Part shown: positions 25,584-34,275 of the stretch, piece by piece | Layout of the letters: each line of letters opens with the position of its first letter | How positions within the stretch are numbered: the stretch's first letter is position 1 | Source: Pseudomonadota bacterium | Lineage (GTDB): Bacteria > Pseudomonadota > Alphaproteobacteria > Sphingomonadales > Sphingomonadaceae | Direction: 5' to 3' | Assembly (NCBI GenBank): GCA_023394965.1 | Contig: JAEWZX010000018.1 | Location: forward strand, 53,641-117,640 | Length of the DNA: 64,000 bases | The notes under the pieces: generated by a model | What the model was told of the DNA's origin: nothing | Seen by the model: only the letters and a program-made list of their open reading frames with translations | The model's database searches: none | Translations under genes and position numbers: made by a program

Positions 25584-26600
25584 ATGGCAAAAGGACTATT
25601 TGGACGGTTGCTAGCAATCGGGGCTATGGCTCTGGCCACCCCAACGCTGGCACAGGGAAACGCCTTCGAGGCGCAGTTCGACAATACGCTTGGTACCGAA
25701 ATTCGCGTACCCCAGAGTCAGGGGGCCTTATACTCCTCGCCCCTTGAACGTGAGATCGCACAACTTGCTGACGGATCAAACGGTCGCATCGGCGTTTACG
25801 CGATCGATCTAACCTCCGGTCGGGAGATCGGTGTGCTTGCGGATCAGCGCTTTCCATTGGCTAGCACCAGCAAGGTCGCCATTGCCGCCACTTATCTTGC
25901 CGGTGTGGATCAAGGACGCTGGAGTTTGTCTAGCGAGTTTCGCCTTCCTCGCCCTGGTGGCGCCTATATGCCGGCCCACCAACATCTGCGCCTGATGATC
26001 AGCAAAAGCTGCAATGACTGCACCGATGCACTTCTGGGCGCGGTCGGCGGGCCTGCCGCAGTAAATAAGTTCATGAAACAGGCAGGTATCGACGGATTCG
26101 AACTCACCCGCGATATCGCCACGCTCATTCGGCAGGACGGCCGCATCGACCCCGCTTGGAGTGTTGACACGAAAGACAGCGCCACACCGCGGGCCATGGG
26201 GCAGTTGCTGGCCGGTATCTATCAGGGCAAGTGGCTTAGCGAACATTCGCGCCGAGTGCTGCTCGATGCGATGCTGGAAACCACCACGGGCAAGAGGCGC
26301 ATGCGGTCCGTTTTGCCCGTAAGTGCGAACCTAGCGCACAAAACCGGTACCTTGGCGCGGACCGCCAGCGACATCGGAATTTTTCTGACGCCGGACGGTC
26401 GGGCAATCGCAGCGGCTATCTATGTGACCGGACAAAGCCCCTCGATGGCAATCGAAAATGGCAGCAGGGCTGAGAAGCTGAGCGCCAGGGCGAATCGTGA
26501 TTCGCGTATATCGAATATCACCGCGGCACTTTACAGCGGGTTTGGTTCCAGAGCGCACGATGGACGGAACTGGGCCAGCGCCGATTATGGCGGGGAATAA
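25584..26600 (+). CDS. Class A beta-lactamase-like serine hydrolase
   Basis: 338 residues with a signal peptide (MAKGLFGRLLAIGAMALATP, cut near TLAQG). Penicillin-recognising motifs are present: S94-T-S-K97 (SxxK), S142-C-N144 (the SDN box with Cys for Asp), and K253-T-G255 (KTG). The omega-loop ExxLN motif that supplies the deacylating Glu166 in true class A enzymes is not seen; the aligned stretch reads QDGRIDPAWSVDTKDSATP, where Asp185 may stand in. So the enzyme could be an inefficient beta-lactamase, a penicillin-binding hydrolase or a peptidoglycan-related esterase. The ATG at 25584 is preferred over a GTG at 25569 whose ribosome site would be too close. A bidirectional terminator follows. 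Confidence 0.82.
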   Translation: MAKGLFGRLLAIGAMALATPTLAQGNAFEAQFDNTLGTEIRVPQSQGALYSSPLEREIAQLADGSNGRIGVYAIDLTSGREIGVLADQRFPLASTSKVAIAATYLAGVDQGRWSLSSEFRLPRPGGAYMPAHQHLRLMISKSCNDCTDALLGAVGGPAAVNKFMKQAGIDGFELTRDIATLIRQDGRIDPAWSVDTKDSATPRAMGQLLAGIYQGKWLSEHSRRVLLDAMLETTTGKRRMRSVLPVSANLAHKTGTLARTASDIGIFLTPDGRAIAAAIYVTGQSPSMAIENGSRAEKLSARANRDSRISNITAALYSGFGSRAHDGRNWASADYGGE

Positions 26601-26625
26601 ATCGGCACAGCGATCGGCCATAAAT

Positions 26626-26656
26626 AAAGGGCGGCGCCAAGAGGCACCGCCCTTTT
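26626..26656. terminator. Bidirectional terminator between the serine hydrolase and a lipoprotein gene
   Basis: GGGCGGCGCC and GGCACCGCCC pair around AAGA with one mismatch; CCTTTTCTTTT follows on plus and a T-rich stretch on minus, serving the two convergent genes. Confidence 0.75.
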
Positions 26657-26696
26657 CTTTTCGTGAACGATAAACCGTTCGCGAAGCTTGGCCGAA

Positions 26697-26969
26697 TTAG
26701 TCAGCCTGGGCTTCTGCGGTGGTTTCGCCCTGCACGTCGCCTTCGACTTCAGCAGCAGCCTGGTCAGCGTCAGCAGCAACGTCTTCAGCGCCTGCTTCGA
26801 TCGAATTGCCAGCCGATTCCATTGCGTCGCCAGCAGCTTCCATGTTGGCTTCGGTGTCAGCAGCAGCGTTTTCAGCGGTTGCTTCAGCCGAATCTTCGGT
26901 AGCTTCCGAGCAAGCAGCGAGGGTGAGAGCAGCAGCCGAAGCAGCAGCGAAAAGAGCGATCTTGCGCAT
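26697..26969 (-). CDS. Small alanine-rich lipoprotein
   Basis: 90 residues: MRKIALFAAASAAALTLAAC with lipobox LAAC (C20), followed by an A/E/D-rich tail (SEATEDSAEATAENAAADTE, MEAAGDAMESAGNSIEAGAE) that looks like a long amphipathic helix or coiled coil. AGGAT precedes the ATG. It is of the same type as the lipoproteins at 11227 and 11617 and recalls Lpp- or entericidin-like small envelope proteins; function unknown. Confidence 0.72.
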   Translation of the reverse strand: MRKIALFAAASAAALTLAACSEATEDSAEATAENAAADTEANMEAAGDAMESAGNSIEAGAEDVAADADQAAAEVEGDVQGETTAEAQAD

Positions 26970-27217
26970 AGATATAAATCCTTGAACAGCGAGTTTTGCT
27001 TACGGTACCGAGGGTCGAAACCTTTTCCCGCGCGAGCCCCCAATCGGGCCTCACCATCTTCAAATAGTGGCGAAATTGAGGCACCGCAAGGTCTTTTAGC
27101 CGCATCTCCGCCATATTTCAGCCTCAATTCACGTGAAACCGCTCCTTTAACCCGCTAATCCGCGCGAGCGGAAAAAGGCGCTCCCCAACAGGTCTGGCCA
27201 TTGCTAAGCCCGTAACC

Positions 27218-30058
27218 ATGGGTCAAAAACCACATCTCTATCTCGTCGATGGCTCGGCGTATATTTTCCGCGCCTACCACCGCCTTCCTCCCCTGACCGA
27301 CCCCGAAGGAACGCCCGTTGGGGCCGTTTACGGCTATACAACCATGTTGTGGAAGCTGGCAGACGATCTCCACAAAGCGGACGGGCCGACTCACCTTGCG
27401 GTGATACTGGACAAATCGAGTCACAGCTTCCGCAATGAGATCTATGATCAGTACAAGGCCAACCGGCCTGATCCGCCGGAAGATCTGGTGCCGCAATTCC
27501 CGCTCATCCGTGACGCAACGCGCGCCTTCAGCCTGCCGTGTATCGAGGAACCGGGCGTCGAGGCCGACGATATGATCGCTTCCTATGCGCGCGTAGCGCA
27601 GGATCGCGGCTGGAACGTCACCATCGTATCGAGCGACAAGGATCTTATGCAATTGGTGGGGGAGCGCGACGGCGCCCGTATCGACATGCTCGATACGATG
27701 AAAAATACCCGCATCTACATAGACGAGGTACGGGAGAAATTCGGAGTTTCGCCCGAACTGGTCGGCGATGTCCTCTCGCTAATGGGCGACTCGGTCGATA
27801 ATATTCCGGGCATTTTCGGCGTCGGCCCAAAGACAGCGAGCAAGTTGATCGACGAACATGGCAGCCTGGCCGCGGCGCTCGATTCTGCGGAGGGGATGAA
27901 AAAATCGAAGTTGAAGGAGCGACTGATCGAGCATCGCGCAGATGCGGAGCTTAGCCGCATTCTCGTGACGCTGAAAGAAGATTGCCCCCTTCCCATCACG
28001 CTCGACGATATGGAGCTGGACCAGGTACCACCAGATCCGTTGGCGGCCTTTCTTTCCAAACATGGCTTCACGAGCCTGCTCAAGCGGCTCGACGCAGGAA
28101 CGGGCAGCCCGGCCCGCACCACCGATCTCGAACCGCCCAAGCCGGATCGGGCGGAGGCGACTGAAGACTGCGATAGTGCAGGCAACCGCCAGCCCCTACC
28201 GGACTATCCGGCCATTGATCGCACATCTTACGAATGCGTTCAGACCATGGGCCAGCTCGACAAATGGATCGAGCGCGCGCAGGCGGCCCGTCTCGTCGCA
28301 GTCGACACCGAAACCAACAGCCTGGACGCGATCCGCGCCGATCTGGTCGGTATCAGCCTGGCGCTTGGCGCCAACGACGCCTGCTACATCCCGCTTGGCC
28401 ACGGCGGCACCGACATGTTCGCCGAACGACCACAGCAGATCGACAAGGAAGCCGCATTGGCAGCACTCGTCCCGCTGCTGGCCAGCGACGCGGTGATCAA
28501 GGTCTTCCATAACGGCAAGTACGATCTCAATGTCCTTGCCCGCAACGGCGTGACCGTCGCTCCCGTAGATGACACGATGATCTTGAGCTTCGATCTTGAC
28601 GCTGGGCGCCAGCTTGATGGGATCGGTGGCGGACACGGCATGGACGAGCTGGCCAGCCGCCATCTCGGGCATAGCTGTTTGACCTTCAAGGAAGTCTGCG
28701 GCACCGGCAAAAAAGCAATCCCCTTCGGCGAGGTGCCTCTCGACAAGGCGACCGAATATGCTGCCGAGGATGCCGACGTTACGTGGCGGCTCTACAAATT
28801 GCTCAAGCCACGGCTCGCGACAGAAGGCGGAACCAGGATCTACCAGCGTGTCGATCGCCCGCTCGTCCCGGTCGTCGCGCAGATGGAGCGCCACGGCATA
28901 AAGGTCGACCGGACACAGCTTGCCCGACTATCGGAAGAGTTCGCAAACGAGACGGCCCGGCTGGAGAAGGAAATCCATGGGATTGCCGAAAGCGAATTCA
29001 CCGTCGGCAGCCCGAAGCAACTGGGCGAAGTGCTGTTTGACAAACTCGGGTACAAAGGCGGCAAAAAAGGTAAAAGCGGTCAGTATTCAACCGATCAGAG
29101 CGTGCTGGAACGCCTGTCTGCTGAAGGCGCCGAGATCGCCGAAAAAGTGCTTGAATGGCGTCAGCTCGCCAAGTTGAAAAGTACTTATACCGATGCATTA
29201 CAGGAGGCGATCAACCCGCAAACCGGGCGTGTTCATACCAGTTACAGCTTAGTCGGTGCGCAGACCGGTCGCTTGTCGTCGACCGATCCGAATCTGCAAA
29301 ATATTCCCATCAGGACGGAAATCGGACGGCAGATCCGTGAAGCTTTCGTCGCGGAAAAAGGCAATGTGCTCCTCGCAGCAGACTATTCCCAGATCGAACT
29401 GCGCCTGGCCGCGCATATGGCCGATGTACCCAGCCTCAAGGAAGCCTTCGCCAATGGCGAGGATATTCACGCCCGCACCGCCATGGAAATGTTTGGAGAG
29501 GTCAATCGCGACACGCGCGCACGGGCCAAAACGATCAACTTCGCCATTCTCTACGGGATTTCGCGCTGGGGGCTTGCCGGCCGGCTGGGCGTAGAGGCGG
29601 ACGAGGCACAGGCCATGATTGACACCTATTTCAAGCGCTTTCCAGGCATCCAGCGATACATCGTCCGTACGCTCGAGCAGGTGCGCGAATGCGGCTATTC
29701 GGAAACTCTGTTTGGCCGCAAGACTTGGTTCCCGCGTATCGGATCGAAGAACCAGGCCGAACGGCAAGGCAGCGAGCGCGCCGCCATCAATGCGCCGATT
29801 CAGGGCACCAGCGCTGATATCATCAAGCGCGCCATGATACGAATGACACCTGCGCTAGAGGCGGCCGGCCTTACCAACGTGCGGATGCTGCTGCAGGTGC
29901 ATGACGAACTCGTCTTCGAGCTCCCGGAGAGCGAGGTCGAGGCGGCGCGGCCAATCATCGAGAAAGTCATGGCTGGTGCAGCAGAACCCATTGTAAAGCT
30001 TGACGTTCCGCTCGGGGTCGATATCGGTGTCGGCTCCAGTTGGGGGGCAGCACACTGA
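27218..30058 (+). CDS. polA: DNA polymerase I
   Basis: 946 residues with all three activities: 5'-nuclease (about 1-290; DGSAYIFRAYHRLPP, DKDLMQLV, the GDSVDNIPGIFGVGPKTAS helix-hairpin-helix), 3'-5' exonuclease (about 345-530; DTETNSLD near 360, VFHNGKYDLNVL, YAAEDADVTWRL), and the polymerase (motif A ADYSQIELR near 722, motif B RAKTINFAILYG, motif C QVHDELVFE near 892). Used for Okazaki-fragment maturation and repair. The histidine kinase gene downstream overlaps or abuts the stop codon. Confidence 0.98.
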   Translation: MGQKPHLYLVDGSAYIFRAYHRLPPLTDPEGTPVGAVYGYTTMLWKLADDLHKADGPTHLAVILDKSSHSFRNEIYDQYKANRPDPPEDLVPQFPLIRDATRAFSLPCIEEPGVEADDMIASYARVAQDRGWNVTIVSSDKDLMQLVGERDGARIDMLDTMKNTRIYIDEVREKFGVSPELVGDVLSLMGDSVDNIPGIFGVGPKTASKLIDEHGSLAAALDSAEGMKKSKLKERLIEHRADAELSRILVTLKEDCPLPITLDDMELDQVPPDPLAAFLSKHGFTSLLKRLDAGTGSPARTTDLEPPKPDRAEATEDCDSAGNRQPLPDYPAIDRTSYECVQTMGQLDKWIERAQAARLVAVDTETNSLDAIRADLVGISLALGANDACYIPLGHGGTDMFAERPQQIDKEAALAALVPLLASDAVIKVFHNGKYDLNVLARNGVTVAPVDDTMILSFDLDAGRQLDGIGGGHGMDELASRHLGHSCLTFKEVCGTGKKAIPFGEVPLDKATEYAAEDADVTWRLYKLLKPRLATEGGTRIYQRVDRPLVPVVAQMERHGIKVDRTQLARLSEEFANETARLEKEIHGIAESEFTVGSPKQLGEVLFDKLGYKGGKKGKSGQYSTDQSVLERLSAEGAEIAEKVLEWRQLAKLKSTYTDALQEAINPQTGRVHTSYSLVGAQTGRLSSTDPNLQNIPIRTEIGRQIREAFVAEKGNVLLAADYSQIELRLAAHMADVPSLKEAFANGEDIHARTAMEMFGEVNRDTRARAKTINFAILYGISRWGLAGRLGVEADEAQAMIDTYFKRFPGIQRYIVRTLEQVRECGYSETLFGRKTWFPRIGSKNQAERQGSERAAINAPIQGTSADIIKRAMIRMTPALEAAGLTNVRMLLQVHDELVFELPESEVEAARPIIEKVMAGAAEPIVKLDVPLGVDIGVGSSWGAAH

Positions 30059-31335
30059 GCGAGATCGAAGAATTCGTCGCGCGAACGCGCAACCCACGAT
30101 GGATGAATGTCGCGCTGCTGCTGGTCGTTGCGGCAGCCATGTTTGCGACAATCGTCTTGGCGTACCAGACCGTCGAAGCCGAACGTGCGCAGCGCGAGCA
30201 GGTGGAACGCACGGTCGAGGTGCTGGAAGAGCTGCGCCAGATCAACCGCGCCGCGCTAAGCGGTGAAACCGGACAACGCGGCTATCTCATAACGCTCGAC
30301 CGGCGCTACCTCGCGCCATATCAGATGGCGCGCGAGCAGCTCGAACCATCGCTTGATCGGGTCCGTACCTTGTTGGCAGAGGATGCGACGCCGCGTCAGC
30401 TTGAACTGATCGACCAGATCGATGTGCTGGCCCGCGCCAAGTTTGCCGAGATGGCTGACAGTGTCGAGCTGCTGGAGAACGGCAGACTGCTCGACGCACG
30501 CCGCGCAACGCTGACCGACGAAGGCGTCGAAGCGATGGAAAGGCTTGGCCGGGCCATCTCCGAGATGGAAGATATCGAAAGCGAAATCCTTGCCGAGCGT
30601 GCTGCAGATGCGGCTCGAAGCGAGGCACGTGTGCTGCCATTGCTCAGTGCATTGTTCGTTCTGCTGATTATCGCGATGCTGGCCGGTGTGCGGCTTGTTG
30701 GGCGCGCGGCCCGCGCGGAAGCGGAAGCATCCCAGGCGGCAGTGGTCAGCGAAGCGCGCGATCGCGCCGATCTGCTGGCGCGCGAATTGAACCACCGGGT
30801 GAAAAACCTGTTCGCGGTGATCCTTGCCATCGTGCAGATGAGCGCGCGCGACAAACCCGAAGCGAAGAAAGTGACGGACAGCATTGCCCAACGCATTCGC
30901 GCCCTGCTGACCGCTCACGAGGTAAGTCAGGGTGAGCTTGAGCGGCCCGTGGCCTCGCTCCGCGCCCTGGTGGAAACTTCGCTCGCACCTTATCGGTCAA
31001 GCAACCATCCCGCTGAAATCGACGGACCGGACGTCATGTTGCCGGCCAAGCGTGTCACGCCGCTGGGTCTTGTCCTGCACGAACTGACGACCAATGCCGT
31101 CAAATACGGCGCATGGAAGAACAAGGGCACCGTGCATGTGAGCTGGACCGAGGATGACGGCTCGCTCACGCTGGTCTGGCGCGAAAGCGGTGCGGATCTG
31201 GACGAGCTTCCCGACCGGACAGGCTTCGGCAGTCTTTTGATGACCAGTGCAGCCCGCCAGTTCGGTGGCACGTTCGAACGGGAATTCACCAAGGACGGCT
31301 TGCAGGTCTCTATCCATCTGCCGATCACGGATTAA
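30040..31335 (+). CDS. CHASE3 membrane histidine kinase of the HWE/HisKA_2 type
   Basis: About 431 residues. A first helix (MNVALLLVVAAAMFATIVLA), a periplasmic CHASE3-like helical sensor (LSGETGQRGYLITLDRRYLA is the family signature), a second helix (VLPLLSALFVLLIIAMLAGV), then the kinase: LARELNHRVKNLFAVILAIV with the phospho-acceptor H252, and an HATPase domain (VLHELTTNAVKYGAW; GFGSLLMTSAARQFGG). This type signals to general-stress (PhyR/EcfG) pathways in alphaproteobacteria, but no partner is nearby. The start is unusual: TTG 30040 inside polA, CTG 30055 overlapping the polA stop with GGGGGG eight bases before it, or ATG 30103. Confidence 0.88.
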   Translation: MGGSTLSEIEEFVARTRNPRWMNVALLLVVAAAMFATIVLAYQTVEAERAQREQVERTVEVLEELRQINRAALSGETGQRGYLITLDRRYLAPYQMAREQLEPSLDRVRTLLAEDATPRQLELIDQIDVLARAKFAEMADSVELLENGRLLDARRATLTDEGVEAMERLGRAISEMEDIESEILAERAADAARSEARVLPLLSALFVLLIIAMLAGVRLVGRAARAEAEASQAAVVSEARDRADLLARELNHRVKNLFAVILAIVQMSARDKPEAKKVTDSIAQRIRALLTAHEVSQGELERPVASLRALVETSLAPYRSSNHPAEIDGPDVMLPAKRVTPLGLVLHELTTNAVKYGAWKNKGTVHVSWTEDDGSLTLVWRESGADLDELPDRTGFGSLLMTSAARQFGGTFEREFTKDGLQVSIHLPITD

Positions 31336-31367
31336 AGCCTGCCCGCCCCACGCGCCGGTCATTCCGA

Positions 31368-31415
31368 GCGCTGACCCGCCACCTCTCTGTTATAGAGCAG
31401 GGGGCGAGTCAGCGC
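31368..31415. terminator. Long imperfect hairpin between convergent genes
   Basis: GCGCTGAC (31368-31375) pairs with GTCAGCGC (31408-31415), extended inside by CGCC/GGCG after a mismatch. It lies between the histidine kinase stop and the cdc48 stop; there is no clear T-tract, so the terminator role is tentative. Confidence 0.45.
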
Positions 31416-31424
31416 ATAACGGAG

Positions 31425-33752
31425 TTAATCGCCGGTCGCAGGTCCGTGCTTTTCGTCCCGGGTGCTTTCTACCATCCCATCGTACAGGAACCCGATCGGG
31501 CGGACTTCGGCGGCACGTTTTTTCAGCTCGCCGCGCATCTTCTTGTATTCCGCTTCCATCTGGGACGTAACGGTGGCGCGGCTGTCTTCGAGCGCTTCGG
31601 CAAAGTCTGCGCCCGTCACCTCCTGCACATCACCCCCCGCACGGTGGAGAGCGTTGAGTCCAGCCCGGCGCACGACATCTTCGAGGTCGGCACCGGTGAA
31701 GCGTTCGGTCTTTCCTGCGACCTGCGCAAGATCGACATCGCCTGCCAGTGGCATGTTTTGCGTATGGATACGCAGGATCTGTTCGCGGCCGTCCTTGTCC
31801 GGCGTTCCGACATAAACCAGTTCATCGAACCGGCCCGGGCGCAGCAATGCCGGATCTACCAGTGTAGGGCGATTGGTTGCCCCGATCACCACCACCGATT
31901 GCAGTTCTTCCAGACCGTCCATTTCGGCAAGAATGGTGTTGACCACCCGGCCAGTGACCTGCGGTTCGCCCTGGCCGCTGCCTCGTGCAGGAACCAGGCT
32001 GTCGATTTCATCGATGAAGACCACGCAGGGCGCAACCGCCCTTGCCCGCTTGAACATGCGCGCGATTTGCTGTTCGCTCTCACCATACCACTTCGACAGC
32101 AGGTCCGAGCTTTTCATCGAAATGAAGTTCGCCTTCGCTTCCTTGGCCACGGCCTTGGCAAGCAGTGTCTTGCCTGTACCCGGCGGGCCATAAAGCAGGA
32201 AGCCCTGCGCAGGCCGTATTCCGAGACGGTGAAACGCCTCGGGGTTTTTCATCGGCAATTCGATGCCTTCCTTCAGCTTGCCGATTGCATCACCGACACC
32301 ACCAATATCCGACCATGAGACATTGGGCACCTGCACCATCACTTCACGCATGGCACTCGGCTGGATGCGCTTGAGCGCAGAAAGGAAATCCTCGCGCCCG
32401 ACATAAAGATCGTCGAGCACTTCGGGGGGAATGGTCCGTTCGTCCAGATCGATCCGCGGCATGATCCGCCGAACGGCATCGATCGCTGCTTCGCGGGCCA
32501 GCGCGGCGATATCCGCCCCGACAAAGCCATAGGTCGCCTTGGCCAATTCGTTCAGATCGACCTTGTCGCCCAGCGGCATCCCGCGTGTGTGGATGCCGAG
32601 GATTTCACGGCGGCCGCTTTCATCGGGCACGCCGATAACGATTTCACGGTCGAACCGTCCGGGCCGACGCAGGGCTTCGTCGATTGCTTCGGGCCGGTTG
32701 GTGGCGGCAATGACCACCAGGTTCGAACGGGCTTCGAGCCCGTCCATCAAGGTGAGAAGCTGGGCGACCAGGCGCTTTTCCGCCTCGCCCGGGACCCGGT
32801 CGCGCTTCGGCGCAATCGAGTCGATTTCATCGATGAAGACGATCGCAGGCGCAGCCTTGCTCGCCTGCTCGAAAACCTCACGCAGCGCCTTTTCGCTTTC
32901 GCCATAGCCAGACCCCATGATTTCGGGGCCGTTGATGGTGAAGAAATTGGCGTCGCTTTCGTTTGCTACCGCCTGTGCCAGCCGCGTTTTGCCCGTTCCT
33001 GGCGGGCCATGCAGCAACACACCCTTGGGCGGATCGACACCCAAGCGCGTGAACAGTTCGGGATAGCGTAGGGGCAGTTCGACCATCTCGCGCAACTGCT
33101 GAATGGTTTCGCCCATACCGCCGACATCATCATAATTGACCACCGCGCGCGCATCGCGCGGGGCCTCGAATTCGGCGCGCAGCTCGACTTCGGTATCTTC
33201 GTCGATATGCACAATGCCCTTGGGCGTCGTCGCCACCACGCTAAGGCGGATCTGGGTCAGTGCATAGGCAGGCGCGTTGAACATGCGGCGTACCTCGGGC
33301 GGCATGTTTTGGACAGGTTGCTGCCCAGTCGTCGCCACCAAATCGCCGGCGACCAGCGGTTTGCGGAAGAAATTGCGTTTCAGTGCCTGCGCCGGTCCCT
33401 GCAACCGCATTTCTCGCTGCGCCGGTGCGAAAACAACCCGCGCAGCAGGCCGCGATTCGGCGACGACGACATTCACATGCTCGCCCGACCCGACTTCTGC
33501 ATTGCCGCGCTGAAGGCCATCCAGCCGTACCACATCAATGCTCTGATCTTCATCGTAAGCCGCCATGGCAATGGCGGCCGTGGCACGCTTGCCGGTGATT
33601 TCCACCACGTCGCCTTCCGTAATGCCGAGCGCCTGAAAAGCCGAGCGCGGCATGCGTGCAATGCCTTGCCCGCTTTCTTCCTGCCGCGCCGCCGCGACCT
33701 GCAACCTCACTGTCTTGTCTTCTACCGCTTTCGCAGCATCCGCATCGGCCAT
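31425..33752 (-). CDS. Cdc48/VCP-like AAA ATPase
   Basis: 775 residues from the ATG at 33752. N-terminal double-psi-barrel-like substrate domain (MADADAAKAVEDKTVRLQVA, IARMPRSAFQALGITEGDVV), then two AAA modules: D1 Walker A GPPGTGKTRLAQ near 244 with Walker B IVFIDEIDSIAPKRD, and D2 Walker A GPPGTGKTLLAKAVA near 519 with Walker B VVFIDEIDSLVPARG and ATNRPTLVDPALLRPGRFD. This is the archaeal/eukaryal Cdc48 layout, which a limited set of bacteria also have. Likely a hexameric unfoldase extracting proteins from complexes. The frame is open further upstream to 33992, but that part overlaps a terminator and has no family match. Confidence 0.93.
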   Translation of the reverse strand: MADADAAKAVEDKTVRLQVAAARQEESGQGIARMPRSAFQALGITEGDVVEITGKRATAAIAMAAYDEDQSIDVVRLDGLQRGNAEVGSGEHVNVVVAESRPAARVVFAPAQREMRLQGPAQALKRNFFRKPLVAGDLVATTGQQPVQNMPPEVRRMFNAPAYALTQIRLSVVATTPKGIVHIDEDTEVELRAEFEAPRDARAVVNYDDVGGMGETIQQLREMVELPLRYPELFTRLGVDPPKGVLLHGPPGTGKTRLAQAVANESDANFFTINGPEIMGSGYGESEKALREVFEQASKAAPAIVFIDEIDSIAPKRDRVPGEAEKRLVAQLLTLMDGLEARSNLVVIAATNRPEAIDEALRRPGRFDREIVIGVPDESGRREILGIHTRGMPLGDKVDLNELAKATYGFVGADIAALAREAAIDAVRRIMPRIDLDERTIPPEVLDDLYVGREDFLSALKRIQPSAMREVMVQVPNVSWSDIGGVGDAIGKLKEGIELPMKNPEAFHRLGIRPAQGFLLYGPPGTGKTLLAKAVAKEAKANFISMKSSDLLSKWYGESEQQIARMFKRARAVAPCVVFIDEIDSLVPARGSGQGEPQVTGRVVNTILAEMDGLEELQSVVVIGATNRPTLVDPALLRPGRFDELVYVGTPDKDGREQILRIHTQNMPLAGDVDLAQVAGKTERFTGADLEDVVRRAGLNALHRAGGDVQEVTGADFAEALEDSRATVTSQMEAEYKKMRGELKKRAAEVRPIGFLYDGMVESTRDEKHGPATGD

Positions 33753-33836
33753 TGGGTCAGATTCCCGTTCCTGTTTGTCTTGTCGGCCCACTTGGGGGTG
33801 GACCCCTTGGGATACAATGAAGGAAGCCGGTCGGAA

Positions 33837-33850
33837 GGTCCGTACGGACC
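33837..33850. promoter_or_regulatory. Perfect 14-base palindrome upstream of cdc48
   Basis: GGTCCGTACGGACC, self-complementary over its whole length, lies 85 bases before the cdc48 start and directly past the T-tract of the upstream terminator. It may be an operator for the cdc48 promoter. Confidence 0.4.
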
Positions 33851-33853
33851 AAG

Positions 33854-33916
33854 AAAAAAGCCCGGCTGGCGAACCAACCGGGCTTGAAAGTCTTGGGAGA
33901 GGATGCCTGAAAGGCA
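33854..33916 (-). ncRNA. Candidate small RNA or transcription attenuator before cdc48
   Basis: On the minus strand TTGCAC (33951-33946), a 17-base spacer and CATATC (33928-33923) form a plausible promoter. The following about 60 bases contain a small hairpin (CTGCC...GGCAG) and pyrimidine-rich CTCTCCC/CCTCTCCC stretches, and end in an intrinsic terminator: a 12-bp stem with two G-U pairs (33885-33874 with 33869-33858), a UUCG-type tetraloop and a run of six T. The unit has the size and build of a small RNA; CU-rich single strands of this kind can pair with Shine-Dalgarno sites. It could instead be an attenuator in a long cdc48 leader. Confidence 0.5.
33858..33885 (-). terminator. Strong intrinsic terminator upstream of cdc48
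   Basis: AAGCCCGGTTGG pairs with CCAGCCGGGCTT around a TTCG loop on the minus strand, followed by TTTTTT to 33854. It ends whatever is transcribed toward cdc48 from upstream. Confidence 0.85.
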
Positions 33917-34275
33917 GGGAGAGATATGCTGAAGTCGAGCAATTTGTGCAAGTGCGAAAAGGACAATTTTTGTTGCAAAATACGCAATTCATTGACGCTT
34001 GGAATTTTTAACTCTTTGAAATTGAATGAGACGACATTCACCGGAACGCATCAGACTCTGCTGCGCTGCACAAAATGTATGATTCTCTCACGCGGCTTGT
34101 CAGTGCATCGGGACAGCTTGACCAAGCATTAGCATTGACAGGGAACTCTACTCCCAACCCGAGCTGCAGGTCTCCTCAGGCTGCTTTCCGATGGAATAGC
34201 GAATTGCGCATTCATCCTGTCTTGTGGCAGGTCGGAATGAGAGACTTCCTTCCTCGCCGATATGGACGCAATCCC

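Noticed and set aside
33757..34041. 94-codon minus-strand frame and the 5' extension of cdc48 to 33992
   Set aside because: Both would be translated through a strong intrinsic terminator and lack ribosome sites or family similarity.
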